From positions 2,790,001-2,854,000 of the forward strand of contig NZ_OZ244942.1 of the NCBI RefSeq assembly GCF_965222285.1: a DNA stretch of 64,000 nucleotides, read 5' to 3'. A program made the translations under genes and the position numbers. The notes under the pieces are model-generated. The model made no database searches, was not told where the DNA came from, and saw only the letters and a list, made by a program, of their open reading frames with translations. The DNA is from Tepidicaulis sp002389665. GTDB lineage: Bacteria > Pseudomonadota > Alphaproteobacteria > Parvibaculales > Parvibaculaceae. Each line of letters opens with the position of its first letter. Within the stretch, counting starts at the first letter, position 1. This document shows positions 63,049-64,000 of this stretch, piece by piece.

Positions 63049-64000
63049 TTAAAGCCCCACCAAATGCTGCGTGTAATACCTCTCGCGCGGCAACACAGGT
63101 TGAGAGAAGAAATTTGCTAGGGCTTCGGCGTTCATTTCGAAGTCTTTTAGTGCTCGATCAGGCAATAGCGCGAATGCTGCGTCGTAGTCGTCCATCTCGA
63201 TTTTCGCAGCTTCATCTCCTGGCTCAATCCTCAAGCAGCGTTCAGGCCCCAAAAGCAACTTCACCTGTGCGGTCGCGTTATCGGTGGTGAGAAACATGGC
63301 GGCCTTGATGATCTCGCGCCAACCCCACAGCCCCTTAAATACCGACGCGCTTTTGAGTTCGAACGGAGCATTGCCGGTACCGATACTCAGCACCTCGATC
63401 TGATCGAACGAAAGTTCATAGGCGGTGACGGCATCAACTAAAGCAACCATTACAGGGTTGTTTGCCCACACGCCCCCATCGATGAATATCTTTCCGCTTT
63501 CCGTGTGTTCGAGACCCTTCAGGTAGGTCGGCGCCGCGGATGTAGCCCTAGCTGCCTTCCACATGGGAGTTAGATGGTCACTACGGAAATCAGCGTGATG
63601 ATCTGTTTTGATCACCGCAATTTCTGTTTTGGGCATCATGAAGGAGGGGACAACAAGTCGCGCACCAGAATGCCCTACCAACCTGTCCTTAAACCGGTCC
63701 TTGAGCGCGCGCTCCAGCTCCTCATGATCAAGCTTTGTTCCGCTGATCCAAGCCCCGAAACGTCGCGCTTTACCGAGAAAGCGCTTTGGTATTGGTGGGA
63801 AGATGTGACGTCCATCATCGCTGTAGAATGACACGATCTCCTCGGCAGACATTCCATCACCAAGACCGAGCGCAATGATGCCGCCGGTGGAGGTGCCCGC
63901 GATCATGTCAAAGTAATTTGCGATACCCTCGCCTTTGCCAAAGGCGCGCTCACACAGTCGCAATAGCTCGGCTGTGTAGATGCCTCGGATACCTCCACCA
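63049..64000 (-). CDS. Patatin-like phospholipase, CBASS CapV-like, 5' end missing
   Basis: At least 317 residues, open to the window edge. The visible start GGGIRGIYTAELLRLCERAF has the glycine-rich oxyanion motif. The nucleophile serine is in MIAGTSTGGIIALGLG and the catalytic Asp in IFIDGGVWANNPVM. The sequence RATSAAPTYLKGL and the C-terminal layout resemble phospholipase effectors of CBASS anti-phage systems (CapV). The cyclase gene, if present, would lie to the right of the window, because no such gene is to the left. A general patatin lipase is the alternative. Confidence 0.8.
   Translation of the reverse strand, partial: GGGIRGIYTAELLRLCERAFGKGEGIANYFDMIAGTSTGGIIALGLGDGMSAEEIVSFYSDDGRHIFPPIPKRFLGKARRFGAWISGTKLDHEELERALKDRFKDRLVGHSGARLVVPSFMMPKTEIAVIKTDHHADFRSDHLTPMWKAARATSAAPTYLKGLEHTESGKIFIDGGVWANNPVMVALVDAVTAYELSFDQIEVLSIGTGNAPFELKSASVFKGLWGWREIIKAAMFLTTDNATAQVKLLLGPERCLRIEPGDEAAKIEMDDYDAAFALLPDRALKDFEMNAEALANFFSQPVLPRERYYTQHLVGL

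Overview
The window looks like alphaproteobacterial accessory DNA. The transfer genes are of the rhizobial symbiosis-island type, GC content is high, and the catabolic proteins resemble families from hydrocarbon-degrading Hyphomicrobiales, Parvibaculum-like bacteria and sphingomonads. The genus is inference only. No rRNA, complete tRNA or core housekeeping operon is present.

Positions 1-17460 form the core of an integrative and conjugative element (ICE) related to Mesorhizobium ICEMlSym elements. Read from the minus strand it holds partial trbE, trbD, trbC, trbB, a ribbon-helix-helix gene, traG/virD4, an IS1182-type insertion sequence, a DUF3363 relaxase with a candidate oriT, a lytic transglycosylase, a TraF-type S26 peptidase, an RdfS-like excisionase, DUF736, a frameshifted ParB-like gene and an ArdC-like antirestriction gene. 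Next comes a regulatory module that matches the QseC/QseM/FseA excision switch: an XRE repressor divergent from a small DUF2285 protein, which converges with a DUF6499-DUF2285 protein. Damaged exbD fragments (17499-18126) mark the junction with the cargo.

Positions 18270-60279 are a catabolic island of about 42 kb. One block (18270-28480) encodes three acyl-CoA dehydrogenases, a DUF35/lipid-transfer-protein pair, a zinc alcohol dehydrogenase, a MaoC hydratase and a FadH-like reductase, next to an IclR regulator. A middle block (29376-43739) has hydrolases, amidohydrolases, a ferredoxin, CYP153, a Baeyer-Villiger monooxygenase, a thioesterase, a nitronate-monooxygenase-like protein and a GntR regulator. 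A right block (43822-55483) has two more CYP153 genes around clear homologues of the cyclohexanecarboxylate pathway: AliA ligase, AliB dehydrogenase, BadH dehydrogenase and BadI ring-cleaving hydrolase, with a divergent TetR regulator. The last block (56142-60279) holds an SDR, an acyl-CoA ligase and a second DUF35/lipid-transfer-protein pair. My reading is oxygenase activation of an alicyclic or terpenoid hydrocarbon, CoA activation, beta-oxidation-like ring opening and aldolytic side-chain cleavage. The substrate is not proven. Several AT-rich palindromes with a common core recur in front of these operons and may define a shared regulon.

Positions 61087-62946 carry a large serine recombinase whose 3' end runs through a terminator and the 3' half of a methionine tRNA, in an attP-like arrangement. 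Beyond it lies a partial patatin-like phospholipase resembling CBASS effectors. Decayed genes are common: an IS3 fragment, a luciferase-like fragment, Rieske and PdxA-type fragments, a crotonase stub, exbD pieces and two one-base frameshifts. The island seems to have been assembled and trimmed by repeated transfer.
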